From Janthinobacterium sp. TND4EL3 (GTDB taxonomy: Bacteria > Pseudomonadota > Gammaproteobacteria > Burkholderiales > Burkholderiaceae_D): a stretch of DNA of 64,000 nt. The stretch spans positions 36,365-100,364 of the forward strand of contig NZ_FTMV01000020.1 of NCBI RefSeq assembly GCF_900156175.1, in the 5' to 3' direction. Below, in pieces: positions 54,462-63,307 of the stretch. How positions within the stretch are numbered: position 1 is the first letter of the stretch; the number at the start of each line of letters is the position of its first letter. The position numbers and the translations under genes are program-made. Under the pieces are notes generated by a model. The model had not been told where the DNA came from and ran no database searches. It saw nothing but the letters and a program-made list of their open reading frames with translations.

Positions 54462-55521
54462 GGCTATGTCTCCGTTAAATAGGGGATTTCCAGGAATCTT
54501 GCTCTGCCCCGGCTGTCTGACTGTCTATATCAGACAAACAGGAGCCTTCCATGCAGCATGCCAAATGGATCCGTTTTATCGCGCAGTTTGCCCAGCTGAG
54601 CCGCCGCCAGCGGCAGGCAGGCATCGCCCTGCTGCGTGGCAACACGCCACAGGACGCCACCGTCGCATTGCTTGAAAGCGTGGCACAGCCGCATTTGGCT
54701 TGTCCCGCCTGCCACAGCAGCCATGCGCACCGGCACGGCCATGCGCACGGACTGCAGCGTTACCGCTGCGTGCCGTGCGGGCGCACCTTCAATGCGCTCA
54801 CCGGCACGCCGCTGGCGCGCCTGCGCCATAAATCGCTGTGGCTAGCCTACGCCGATTGCCTGCTGGCATCGGCTTCCGTGCGCCAGGCAGCGCGACAACT
54901 GAACGTGCACCGCAACACCACCTTCCGCTGGCGCCACCGGTTTTTGACGCTCGCCAGGACGGACCGGCCGCTGCGCCTGCACGGCATCGCCGAGGCCGAC
55001 GAGCTGTATCTGCTGGAATCGGAAAAGGGATCCAGGCATCTGGCGCGTCCGGCACGCCGCCGGGGCGGCCATGCCCGCCAGCGCGGCATTTCCAGTGAAC
55101 AGGTCTGCATCGTGGTGGCGCGCGACCGCACGGGCCAGACCCTCGGTTTCGTCACGGGCAAAGGGGCGCTGACGCAGCTGCAGCTGCAGCGCTGTTTGTT
55201 GCCCGTCATGGATCATGATGTCTTGCTGGTTACCGATGGCCATGCCGCCTATCGGGATTTCGCTGCGGAAGCGGGCATCAGCCACGAGGCCGTCAACTTG
55301 CGCACCGGTATCCGCGTGCAGGGCGCCGCCCATGTGCAGAACGTCAACGCTTATCACAGCCGCCTGCGCGCATGGCTGCGGCCCTTTCACGGCGTGGCGA
55401 CGCGCTACCTGCCGAATTACCTGGGATGGCGCTGGATCCTCGACGCCAGACGCATCCGCTCGCCAGAAGCGTTATTGAAAGCAACGGTGGGAGCATTCCC
55501 ACACCTGACGGTGACATAGCC
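54462..55521 (+). mobile_element. IS1595-family insertion sequence, complete
   Basis: A 1060-base element. The left end starts GGCTATGTCTCCGT and the right end, read inward, starts GGCTATGTCACCGT, terminal inverted repeats with one mismatch in 14. It holds one intact transposase gene and is flanked by an 8-base duplication with one mismatch. Everything needed for mobility seems present; the diverged duplication suggests the insertion is not very recent. Confidence 0.88.
54551..55519 (+). CDS. IS1595-family transposase (DDN type)
   Basis: 322 residues. An N-terminal zinc ribbon (CPACHSSHAH... RCVPCGRTF, 51-79) and helix-turn-helix (SVRQAARQLNVHRNTTFRWRHRF, 109-131) precede an RNase-H-like catalytic domain with D150 (GIAEADELYLLE), D229 (LLVTDGHAAYRDF) and N266 (HVQNVNAYHSRLRAWL). 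Asn in the third position is a feature of some IS1595 subgroups such as ISSod11; I assign the subgroup only tentatively. The frame is intact and its stop codon lies inside the right terminal repeat. Confidence 0.92.
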   Translation: MQHAKWIRFIAQFAQLSRRQRQAGIALLRGNTPQDATVALLESVAQPHLACPACHSSHAHRHGHAHGLQRYRCVPCGRTFNALTGTPLARLRHKSLWLAYADCLLASASVRQAARQLNVHRNTTFRWRHRFLTLARTDRPLRLHGIAEADELYLLESEKGSRHLARPARRRGGHARQRGISSEQVCIVVARDRTGQTLGFVTGKGALTQLQLQRCLLPVMDHDVLLVTDGHAAYRDFAAEAGISHEAVNLRTGIRVQGAAHVQNVNAYHSRLRAWLRPFHGVATRYLPNYLGWRWILDARRIRSPEALLKATVGAFPHLTVT

Positions 55522-55529
55522 TTCTTACT
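55522..55529. repeat. Right target-site duplication of the IS1595 element
   Basis: TTCTTACT. It contains the stop codon (TTA read leftward, 55525-55527) of the diguanylate cyclase gene, so the insertion did not break that gene. Confidence 0.75.
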
Positions 55530-56478
55530 CGGCGGCGAGTGCCGCCATGACCTGGTTGCGGCCCTGGTGCTTGGCCACGTACAGGGCCTTGTCGGCTTCC
55601 GACATGGCCGCGTCCATGCTGGCGCCTCGCGCCAGCGGCGCCAGGCCGATGCTGATGGTGACATGCAGCGGGGAGCCGTCGGGCAGCACCGTGACGGCAG
55701 CGGCCACGGCCGCGCGGATGCGCTCGGCCACCATTTGCGCCTGTGGCAAGGTCGCGTCGGGAAACAGCAGGCCGAATTCCTCGCCGCCCATGCGCGCCGC
55801 CACGTCGGTGACGCGGCCCGTGTCGCGCAGCACTTGCGCCACGTTGCGCAGCACGGCGTCGCCCACGGCATGGCCATGGCGGTCGTTGATTTTCTTGAAA
55901 TGGTCGAGGTCGGCCACGCCCACCGTCAGCGCGGCGCCGCTGCGCGCCGCGCGCGCCATGGCCTGCTCGGCCTGCGCTTCATAGGCGCGCCGGTTCGGCA
56001 GCGAGGTGAGGGCGTCGTGCAGCGCTTGCTGTTCCAGTTGCGCCAGCAGGCTGGCATTCTTGGCCGCCAGTTCACGTCGCTCGCGCACGTCGAGCAGGAA
56101 GGCGCCGAAATAGCGCATGCCGTCCACCACGCCCAGGTCCAGCGCCTTCATTTCGATGGGGATCATCTGTGCATTGCGGTGGCGGATGGCGAATTCGCGG
56201 ATTTTCCCCAATACGCTGGACTGGCGCGAGCTGCGGATGTAGTTGATGACGAGGTTGTCGTGCTGCGAGGCGACGGCGTCGGGCAGCAGGCCGTTCAGGG
56301 TCTGGCCCAGCAATTCTCCACTGGCATAGCCGGACAGCGCCTGCATGGCGCCATTGATGTAGCGGATGCGGCACTGCTCGTCGATGATGATGACGGCGTC
56401 GAGGGCGTCTTCCAGCAAGCGGGAAAAGAGTACTTCGGAAAGTACGGCAGGCGGTGCTGCGGGCAATGCGTCTGTCAT
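55525..56478 (-). CDS. Diguanylate cyclase with PAS sensor domain
   Basis: 317 residues. An N-terminal PAS domain (about 15-130, LEDALDAVIIIDEQCRIRYINGAMQALSGYASGELLGQ) and a PAC-like end precede a short coiled segment and a GGDEF domain (about 150-315). The active-site motif is GGEEF at 231-235, and an RxxD product-inhibition site (RVTD, 222-225) is five residues upstream, so a feedback-controlled active cyclase making c-di-GMP is expected. No membrane segment, so the PAS senses a cytoplasmic signal. Its stop codon lies in the IS target duplication. Confidence 0.92.
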   Translation of the reverse strand: MTDALPAAPPAVLSEVLFSRLLEDALDAVIIIDEQCRIRYINGAMQALSGYASGELLGQTLNGLLPDAVASQHDNLVINYIRSSRQSSVLGKIREFAIRHRNAQMIPIEMKALDLGVVDGMRYFGAFLLDVRERRELAAKNASLLAQLEQQALHDALTSLPNRRAYEAQAEQAMARAARSGAALTVGVADLDHFKKINDRHGHAVGDAVLRNVAQVLRDTGRVTDVAARMGGEEFGLLFPDATLPQAQMVAERIRAAVAAAVTVLPDGSPLHVTISIGLAPLARGASMDAAMSEADKALYVAKHQGRNQVMAALAAE

Positions 56479-56594
56479 GGAACGGTCGCCAAAATCCAGG
56501 TGACAGCCATTGTCGCATCCGCGGGCCGTTTACTCCATGCCGGATCGCCCGCCTGTTTCTTTTTCGCCCGTGCCCTTTCTTTATTGTCAATATT

Positions 56595-57737
56595 TCAGCG
56601 GCGGCCGTACATCATCAGTTCAGCCAGGCTCCTGCGCGCCGGGCTGAAGGCGTCCAGCAAACCCAGCGACAGGCCCAGCAAGCCTTGCGTGGGCGCGCTG
56701 CCCGTAAAAATGCGCGCCATGGTGTCGGTGACGCGCACCGTCAGCCCCCGGTCGGCCTGGCGCAGGCTGGCGTAGCGCTCCAGGCCGGCCGGGCTGCTGT
56801 CCTGCGCCAGCACGCGGGCCAGCACGGCGGCGTCGCGCAAGCCCAGGTTCAGGCCTTGTCCCGCCACCGGGTGCAGCGTCTGCGCCGCATTGCCGATGGC
56901 GACCGTGCGCGCCGTGCCGCCCGCCTGCGCGTTCAGGCCCAGCGGATAGGCCAGGCGCGCCGATGTGCGGGTAAAACGTCCGAGGCGGCTGCCGAAGGCG
57001 GCGCCCAGCCGCGCCAGGAAAGCGGCGTCGTCGAGCGCCAGCAATTGTTCGGCGCGCGTGGGCGGCACGCACCAGACCAGCGCGTAGCCGTTGTCCTGGG
57101 GCAGCAGGGCCAGCGGGCCGTCGTCCGTGAAGCGTTCAAAGGCACGGTGGTCGATGGGCGCGCTGACATGCACGTGGGCGATGATGGCGCTTTGGCCATA
57201 ATCGCGGCTGACGGCGCGTTCCGGCTGCTGGCCGAACAGGCCGCCCTCGGCCTGTACCAGCAGGCTGGCGCGCAAATGTGACGCGGCGCCCGCCTGTTCG
57301 ATCTGCACGGACACGCCATCGGCATCTTCCACGCTGCCCGTGACCAGCGCCGGACGCAGGCTGGCCACGCCCAGGCGCTCGCACACGTCGGCCAGCGCGC
57401 TGACGACGGCGCCGTAACGGGCCACATAGCCGAGCGCCTCGACGCCATGTTCTTCACGGTCCATCAGGCTGCGCCCGAACTGGCCGCGGCGCGAGACGTG
57501 AATCTGGTGGATCTGCGTCGCTTCCACGGGCCAGGCACCCGCTTCCGCGAGGATCTGGCGGCTGCCATACGACAGGGCGATGGTGCGCGGGTCGCGTTTG
57601 GCCTGTTCGATGGACTTGGCGTCGAGCAGGGCGATGCCGGCGGCGCTCTGGCCCCGTTGTACCAGCAGGGCGGCCAGCGCCATGCCGACGGGGCCGGCGC
57701 CGCAGATGGCGAGATCGAAAGTGGACGGTGTATGCAT
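56595..57737 (-). CDS. UbiH/UbiF/COQ6-family FAD monooxygenase
   Basis: 380 residues. The FAD dinucleotide fold is FDLAICGAGPVGMALAALLVQRG at the N-terminus; the GD-like flavin motif appears as AIGNAAQTLHPVAGQGLNLGLRDAAVLA (about 290-320), which is the UbiH/COQ6 signature. Enzymes of this family hydroxylate the ubiquinone ring. Which position (C1, C5 or C6) cannot be told, because betaproteobacteria have UbiH, UbiF, UbiL and UbiM variants. It starts nine bases after the pepP stop codon, so the two are likely co-transcribed. Confidence 0.88.
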   Translation of the reverse strand: MHTPSTFDLAICGAGPVGMALAALLVQRGQSAAGIALLDAKSIEQAKRDPRTIALSYGSRQILAEAGAWPVEATQIHQIHVSRRGQFGRSLMDREEHGVEALGYVARYGAVVSALADVCERLGVASLRPALVTGSVEDADGVSVQIEQAGAASHLRASLLVQAEGGLFGQQPERAVSRDYGQSAIIAHVHVSAPIDHRAFERFTDDGPLALLPQDNGYALVWCVPPTRAEQLLALDDAAFLARLGAAFGSRLGRFTRTSARLAYPLGLNAQAGGTARTVAIGNAAQTLHPVAGQGLNLGLRDAAVLARVLAQDSSPAGLERYASLRQADRGLTVRVTDTMARIFTGSAPTQGLLGLSLGLLDAFSPARRSLAELMMYGRR

Positions 57738-57746
57738 GCTGCTGCG

Positions 57747-59072
57747 TTAATCCTGTGTCATCAGTTGTTCGATTTCAGCGACGCTTTTGGGCGCCGTGCT
57801 GAAGACTTCATGGCCTTGCGGCGTGACCAGCACGTCGTCCTCGATGCGGATGCCGGTGTGCCAGAACTGTTCCGGCACGCCCGCGCCGGGGCGCACGTAG
57901 ATGCCCGGCTCCACCGTCAGCACCATGCCAGCTTCCAGCGCGCGCCATGGCTTGCCGGGCGCGCCCGTGTCGCGGTAGGCGCCCACGTCGTGCACGTCCA
58001 TGCCCAGCCAGTGGCTGGTGCCGTGCATGTAGAACGGCGCATAGCCCTTGTCGGCGATAACGTCCTGCGCGCTGCCGCATTTTTGCCGGTCCAGCAGTTT
58101 CAAATCCAGCATGCCCTGCGCCAGCACCTGCACGGCTGCTTCGTGGATGGCGCTGTGCGGCAAGCCGGGACGCACCACGTCCAGGGCCGCCTGCTGCGCC
58201 GCCAGCACCAGTTCATACAGCGCCCGCTGCGGGCCGCTGAAACGGCCATTGACGGGAAAGGTGCGCGTGATGTCGGAGGCGTAGCCGTCGAGTTCGCAGC
58301 CGGCGTCGATCAATACCAGCTCGCCATCCTTGAGTACCGCATTGTTGGCGCTGTAGTGCAGGATGCAGGCGTTGTCGCCGCCGGCCACGATGGACGAGTA
58401 GGCGGGAAATTGCGCGCCGCTGCGGCGAAATTCGTACAGCAGTTCCGCTTCCAGCGCATATTCATGCATGCCGGGCCGTGCCGCGCGCATGGCCCGCGCG
58501 TGGCCCGCGCTGGAAATGGCGGCCGCGCGGCGCATCAGGCTTAGCTCCTGCGGGTCTTTCAGCAGGCGCATGGCGTCGAGCATGCCGTTGACGTCAATCG
58601 CCATGGCGGGCGCCGTAACGCCGCTGCGGGCCTTTTGCCGCACACCGTGCAGCCAGCCCCTGACTTGCGCGTCGAGGCTGCCGCCCAGCGCGTAATACAG
58701 GGCCGGCGCGTCGGCCAGCAGGCGCGCCATTTCCACGTCGCGCTCCTCGATGGGAAAGGCGGCGTCGAAGCCGAACGCGGTGCGCGCCGCCTCGGGGCCG
58801 TGGCGAAAGCCGTCCCAGATTTCGCGCTCCGCATTCTTTGGGCGGCAAAACAGGATGGCGCGCGCGGGCGCCGTGGCGCTGGCGGCCACGAGCGCCAGCG
58901 CGCTGTCGGGTTCCGTAAAGCCGCTCAGGTAGTAAAAATAGCTGTCATGGCGATACGGATAGTCGCAATCGCTGTTGCGCGGCACTTCGGGCGCGGTGGC
59001 GAGGAAGGCCACGCTGCCCGGCAGCATCTGCGCCAGCAGCGCCGCGCGCCGTGCCGCGTAATTGGCCATCAT
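57747..59072 (-). CDS. pepP: Xaa-Pro aminopeptidase P
   Basis: 441 residues, the PepP length. The N-terminal creatinase-like domain (MMANYAARRAALLAQMLPGSVAFLATAPEVPRNSDCDYPYR, with DSYFYYLSGF) precedes a pita-bread metallopeptidase domain with two-metal ligands in LIDAGCELDGYASDITRTFPVNG, FYMHGTSHWLGMDVHDVG and LTVEPGIYV. It removes N-terminal residues preceding proline. The start ATG overlaps the stop of murU (ATGA), so translation is coupled. Confidence 0.93.
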   Translation of the reverse strand: MMANYAARRAALLAQMLPGSVAFLATAPEVPRNSDCDYPYRHDSYFYYLSGFTEPDSALALVAASATAPARAILFCRPKNAEREIWDGFRHGPEAARTAFGFDAAFPIEERDVEMARLLADAPALYYALGGSLDAQVRGWLHGVRQKARSGVTAPAMAIDVNGMLDAMRLLKDPQELSLMRRAAAISSAGHARAMRAARPGMHEYALEAELLYEFRRSGAQFPAYSSIVAGGDNACILHYSANNAVLKDGELVLIDAGCELDGYASDITRTFPVNGRFSGPQRALYELVLAAQQAALDVVRPGLPHSAIHEAAVQVLAQGMLDLKLLDRQKCGSAQDVIADKGYAPFYMHGTSHWLGMDVHDVGAYRDTGAPGKPWRALEAGMVLTVEPGIYVRPGAGVPEQFWHTGIRIEDDVLVTPQGHEVFSTAPKSVAEIEQLMTQD

Positions 59073-59788
59073 GCCGCCGGCGCCTTGGGCGTCACGCCAT
59101 TGAGCGCGTCAAGCTGCTGCGGCGTGCCTACGTTGGTCCAATCGCCAGTGTAGACTTCGCCGCCCACGCGGCCCTGGTCCGCGTACTGGCGCAGCAAATC
59201 GCCGAGTCTGGCGTGGCTGCCTGCCTGGATGCCGTCGAACATTTCAGGACGGTAGACGCCGATATTGGCGAAGGTCCATTTGGTCTCGTCCGTGTTGTTG
59301 ATCGAGAACAAGGTCAGGCCGAAGTCACCCTTGGGATGGAAGTCGGGATTGGGTACCAGGTAAGTCCAGGCGATGTCGCGTTGGTCGGCCGGATACGGCG
59401 TGCCCAGCACATCCTTGTCGGCCAGCACATCGAGTACTTGCGTGAAATCAAAGTAGGGGCAATAGATATCGCCGGAAATGGCCACGAACGGTTCCTCGCC
59501 CAGCAAATGGCGGGCCTGGGCGATGCCGCCCGCCGTTTCCAGCGGAGTAGTCTCGGGCGAATACGCGATGCGCGCGCCATACGCGCTGCCGTCGCCCAGG
59601 GTTTCCTCGATCAGATGGCCCAGGTGCGAATGGTTGATGACGATGTCCGTGATGCCGGCGCGCACCAGGTTCAGCACATGCCAGACGATCAGCGGGCGGC
59701 CGCGCACTTTCAGCAGCGGTTTGGGGCAGGTGTCGGTGAGCGGACGCATCCGTTCACCGCGGCCTGCGGCAAAGATCATGGCTTTCAT
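59069..59788 (-). CDS. murU: N-acetylmuramate-alpha-1-phosphate uridylyltransferase
   Basis: 239 residues, nucleotidyltransferase fold. The activated-nucleotide motif is FAAGRGERMRPLTDTCPKPLLKVRGRPLI, followed by VAISGDIYCPYFDF with the metal aspartate. MurU makes UDP-MurNAc from MurNAc-1-phosphate in the cell-wall recycling bypass described in Pseudomonas, which avoids fosfomycin-sensitive MurA. The AmgK gene directly upstream supplies its substrate, which supports this rather than a mannose-1-phosphate role. Confidence 0.9.
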   Translation of the reverse strand: MKAMIFAAGRGERMRPLTDTCPKPLLKVRGRPLIVWHVLNLVRAGITDIVINHSHLGHLIEETLGDGSAYGARIAYSPETTPLETAGGIAQARHLLGEEPFVAISGDIYCPYFDFTQVLDVLADKDVLGTPYPADQRDIAWTYLVPNPDFHPKGDFGLTLFSINNTDETKWTFANIGVYRPEMFDGIQAGSHARLGDLLRQYADQGRVGGEVYTGDWTNVGTPQQLDALNGVTPKAPAA

Positions 59789-59850
59789 GGGTAGTCGTTT
59801 TCAGTATCGGTAAGTCGGCTGCGCGGACAGGCCGCGCAGCGGGAAAGTGC

Positions 59851-60918
59851 CTAGAAGGTATAACCGACCTGGGGCGTTTTATTCTCCAGTGCATCGAGCA
59901 AACGCACCAGCGGCTTGAGTTCCGTGTAGCGGTTGGCCGTCTTGCGCACATAGTCGAGCACGGTCGGCAGGTCGCCCATGTACAGGTCCTTGCCGTCGCG
60001 GTAGTTCAGGCGCGCGAACAGGCCGAGGATTTTCAGGTGGCGCTGCAGGGCCGTGAATTCGAAATCGCGGTAGAAGGCGTCGATATCGGGATTCACCGGC
60101 AAGCCCAGCTGCTTGGCGCGTTGCCAGTAGCGGATCACCCAGTCCAGCACCAGCTCTTCGTCCCACTGGATATACGCGTCGCGCAGCAGCGAGGCGATGT
60201 CGTAGGTGACGGGGCCGAAGACGGCGTCCTGGAAATCGAGGATGCCGGGATTCGGGATGGAGCCATCGTTGATGTGCATCAAATTGCGCGAATGGTAGTC
60301 GCGGTGCATGAATACTTGTTGTTGCGACAAGATGTTCGCCGTGATGGCTTCGAAGACCTTGTCCAGCTGGGCTTGTTGCACATCCGTCAAGGTGGCGCCC
60401 AGGTGCTTGCCGATAAACCATTCGGGGAACAGATTCATTTCGCGCAGGATGAAGGCGCGGTCGAATTCGGGCAGCACGTCGGGGGCGCTGGCCAGCTGGA
60501 TTTTCATCAAGGATTCCAGCGCTTCGGCGTACAGCACGCTGGCGTTGTCGTGGTTCAGGGCGTCCAGATACGTGGTCGTGCCCAGGTCGGACAGCAGCAG
60601 GAAGCCCTGCTCCAGGTCTTGCGCGATGATGTCGGGCACGGACACGCCGGCGCCTTTCAGCAAGCCGGCCACCTTGACAAAGGCGGGTACATTTTCGCGC
60701 TCGGGCGGCGCATCCATGGCGATCAGTGTACTTCCTGGCAAGTTTGCACTGCCTGGCAGTACATCGAGGCGGTAGTAGCGGCGGAAGCTCGCATCGCTGG
60801 AGGCGGGGCGGGCGGAATCGGGTGAAACGAGGTTAAGCGGGGCCAACCAGGCTTTCAACAGGGTCAGGCGAGCGTCGGCGGAGGCCGGCGCGGCAGGGGA
60901 ATTGGGGGAGAATGACAT
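59851..60918 (-). CDS. amgK: N-acetylmuramate/N-acetylglucosamine kinase
   Basis: 355 residues from the ATG at 60918; a longer in-frame start upstream runs into intron sequence. Aminoglycoside phosphotransferase fold with the catalytic loop VFMHRDYHSRNLM and the metal-binding ILDFQDAVFGPVTYDI. AmgK phosphorylates MurNAc at C1 for MurU. The usual genomic neighbour in betaproteobacteria is the divergent lptD gene; here the upstream DNA is replaced by group II intron sequence beginning about 32 bases before the start codon, so the native promoter may be lost or displaced. Confidence 0.9.
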   Translation of the reverse strand: MSFSPNSPAAPASADARLTLLKAWLAPLNLVSPDSARPASSDASFRRYYRLDVLPGSANLPGSTLIAMDAPPERENVPAFVKVAGLLKGAGVSVPDIIAQDLEQGFLLLSDLGTTTYLDALNHDNASVLYAEALESLMKIQLASAPDVLPEFDRAFILREMNLFPEWFIGKHLGATLTDVQQAQLDKVFEAITANILSQQQVFMHRDYHSRNLMHINDGSIPNPGILDFQDAVFGPVTYDIASLLRDAYIQWDEELVLDWVIRYWQRAKQLGLPVNPDIDAFYRDFEFTALQRHLKILGLFARLNYRDGKDLYMGDLPTVLDYVRKTANRYTELKPLVRLLDALENKTPQVGYTF

Positions 60919-60989
60919 TAAGCGGCCTGTGGAATCGGGTTGATGGTGCGGAGGGTAGGAGACGCCCATTGCTGGAAGCTCTCCCCCCT

Positions 60990-61025
60990 AAGAACCGTGC
61001 GTGCGACTTTCACCGCACACGGCTC
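60990..61025 (-). ncRNA. Group II intron domain V
   Basis: GAGCCGTGTGC on the leftward strand pairs with GCACGCACGGTTCTT around GGTGAAAGTC, the conserved 34-base catalytic hairpin with a GAAA tetraloop. It is the most conserved part of a group II ribozyme and is intact here. Confidence 0.85.
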
Positions 61026-61042
61026 AAGCATAATAAAAGTCC

Positions 61043-62310
61043 CTATGCAGGGACCGGCTTCGCAACGTGTAAATCGTTTGCGTGCACATTTATATGGCAA
61101 TTTGGGTGCAATAATACGCGATTTCCAAGGGCCTCGGAACCACCTGCCACACGGTGTTCTATGTGGTGGTCATGCCATCCGGTTTCCATGTTCATCTCGT
61201 ATCCACACAGAGCGCACAAGCCACGTTGGTCGAGGTAGAGCCTGGCCCACTCGCGCCGGTAAGACATGTTTTTCAACTTGCGTTCCTGCCCAAGGGTTTC
61301 GCCGTACAGTTCCCATTGCGGATCGTAGGGGGGATAGCCGCCCTTGATCTTCGTGTGACGCGGAATCGCTGTACCTGGTAACGAGTACAGTTCCTTCATG
61401 GCCTTATTGCCATTCTTTGTGACAACGTCCGCTGCAAACCCCCGATTTCCACTCTCGGTTGGGCGCCAGTATCGGTCGCGTATCCAACTGTCGGTTTTCT
61501 TCGGATGCCTGCGCATGGCCCAGCGACGAAGCCGCCAGTACAGCAGCGACTCCATCGTCGAAAACGCCTCCTTGGCGACGACAGGGCTGTGATATTGCGC
61601 CCAGCCCCGCAGCATGGGGTTCAGCAGTCGAATGAGATTCTCCTGCTTCGCCCCGATGTTGTCGCTGATCGTCTTCCTCAGCTTTTCATAGAACGCCTTC
61701 ATGTTCTTCTTGCTTGGCTTGATGAGCAGTGTCCCGGAATATTTTCGGAAGTTCCACCCCAGGAAGTCGATGCCCTCATCGATGTGCACGATCTTGGTTT
61801 TGGCACTGGACAGACGCAATCCCCTGACTGCAAGAAATGCTTCTATCCAAGGCTTGATTTCCGTCTTCAGCAATTCCTTCGATCCACTGGTAAGGACAAA
61901 ATCGTCCGCATATCGCACGACACCGACTTTGAGCTTGCCTGCCTTGGACTTGCCGAATTTCGCACCGAGGTGCGCAATCAGTTCAGTCTCCAGCCCGTTC
62001 AACGTCCAATTCGCAAGGGCAGGGCGGATGATGCCGCCCTGTGGCGTTCCAGCTGTGGTTGCCATTCATCGCTTCCGGTCGACTACCCCGGATTTCAGCC
62101 ATTCAGGCAGGATCAACTTATCCATGAAGACATTGTCGACCAGCCATTGATGGTTGATATTGTCGAAAAAACCTTCGATATCCGCATCCAACACCCAGGT
62201 TGCCGAGACTTTCCGGCAGGTCTGGAGAAAAATTTGCGACATCGCATCGGCCGTTGAGCGATTTTTGCGAAACCCGTATGAGTTGGGATCACTCAGCGTT
62301 TCACCTAGCC
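61043..62310 (-). pseudogene. Group II intron-encoded reverse transcriptase/maturase, interrupted
   Basis: The reading frame begins, after a deletion, at GETLSDPNSYGFRKNRSTADAM (RT1-2 region), runs to GVVDRKR, meets an in-frame TGA at 62066-62068, then continues in the same frame with MATTAGTPQGGIIRPALANW (RT4), the catalytic VVRYADDFVLTS (RT5), the maturase X domain (LLNPMLRGWAQYHSPVV) and a C-terminal HNH endonuclease (CALCGYEM, WHDHHIEHR, HPNCHINVH). N-terminal RT motifs are missing. The TGA probably replaces a tryptophan codon. Not functional as a single protein. Confidence 0.85.
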
Positions 62311-62470
62311 CCTGGACCGCATCGCTGCTCGCAGTCTCCAGCCAGGCGTTCGCACGCCGGGCTGCCGGAACAGAATGGGGGTACGTTGTCCCTGAGGCTT
62401 TGCACCCCGCCGTTACCGGCGACGCACACTCAAGTAGGTGACAGATGGTCGTACATCCGGTCATGGCAGC

Positions 62471-63307
62471 AGTTGCAACACTGAAGCATGACAAGATATC
62501 GAAGAGTTTTACTCGGGTATGACTCAGCTGAGAGAAAACCGAGTCTTGCAGAGAACTGTTGAAATATAGAAAATTGTAAGCAAATGTAAAATATCCACAA
62601 GCTTTGCAAATAAACTACAGTTTCAATGTTTTATGTAAAGAAAACAGGCAAAGGAATCGCGACTCGCCGGTGATTCGGCGGGCGTATAAGACTGACAAGG
62701 CACCTTCTCGTAGCGTGTCTTGTCTTGCCAAGAATGGGTACTCCGGGGAGTCCCTCACTGTTTTATCGCTGGTAAACCGGGGATTTGCCTGCGCAGTTCC
62801 TGCGCTGCCAGCCGTTACTGCTACGTTGCGACCGGGGCCAGCTACCCGAGCTTTAAGGCGTGTCGCACAGATTCCCATATAATAAGGGATTCAGTGCGAC
62901 ACGTAGTCGCTAATTGGTCGCTATGCGGCATTGATTTACAAGCAACAAAACCTGCAAACATGCGCTAAGTCCTTGATTTTTACAGGATGTTAGCGTCGGC
63001 TGTATAACTCCGCCCAGCGGAAACGATACAGTTCAGATCAAATCCACACTCAAACAATCTTCACGTATCCGACGTTCATGCACAGGTTTTCCTGTCCCAT
63101 GCGCTTCCTTGCGTCGAAAATTCGCCCACAAGGCGGAATTGTGTTGCCTCCAAACAACGAACGGTATATACCCGTGAAACTGGAACGTACGCCTTCCGCG
63201 CAGACGTTCATGGCAAGCCAGCAATGGCATTTGAGACATTAAGCAGGCAGCAGTTGCTATGTATAGAGCGCAAGCTCTGAGATACCTTGTCGTACCCGAA
63301 TTATCAG
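62471..63307. other. AT-richer spacer between two oppositely oriented introns
   Basis: About 840 bases with visibly lower GC than the chromosome and no gene I can support. Short open frames at 62604-62882 (both strands) and 63033-63332 (leftward) have no recognisable motif and no ribosome site. It holds one strong inverted repeat at 62859-62903. Accessory DNA of unknown origin. Confidence 0.5.
62859..62903. repeat. Inverted repeat with ten-base perfect arms
   Basis: CGTGTCGCAC (62859-62868) and GTGCGACACG (62894-62903) flank 25 AT-rich bases containing CATATAATAAGG, a possible promoter -10 within the loop. It could be an operator, a short element's termini, or a recombination site. Confidence 0.6.

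Larger units (their letters stand above)
60950..62470 (-). mobile_element. Degenerate group II intron, leftward
   Basis: Reading leftward, the 3' end is clear: domain V at 60990-61025, then a domain VI-like stem ending about 60950 beside amgK. Inside lies the reverse transcriptase frame. The 5' part at 62300-62470 matches the second intron's 5' region (roughly 80% over the first 88 bases), but GGGGCTAGGTGA is then joined directly to RT coding sequence. About 600 bases of RNA domains and the RT N-terminus are thus deleted. The exact ends are estimated. Confidence 0.75.
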
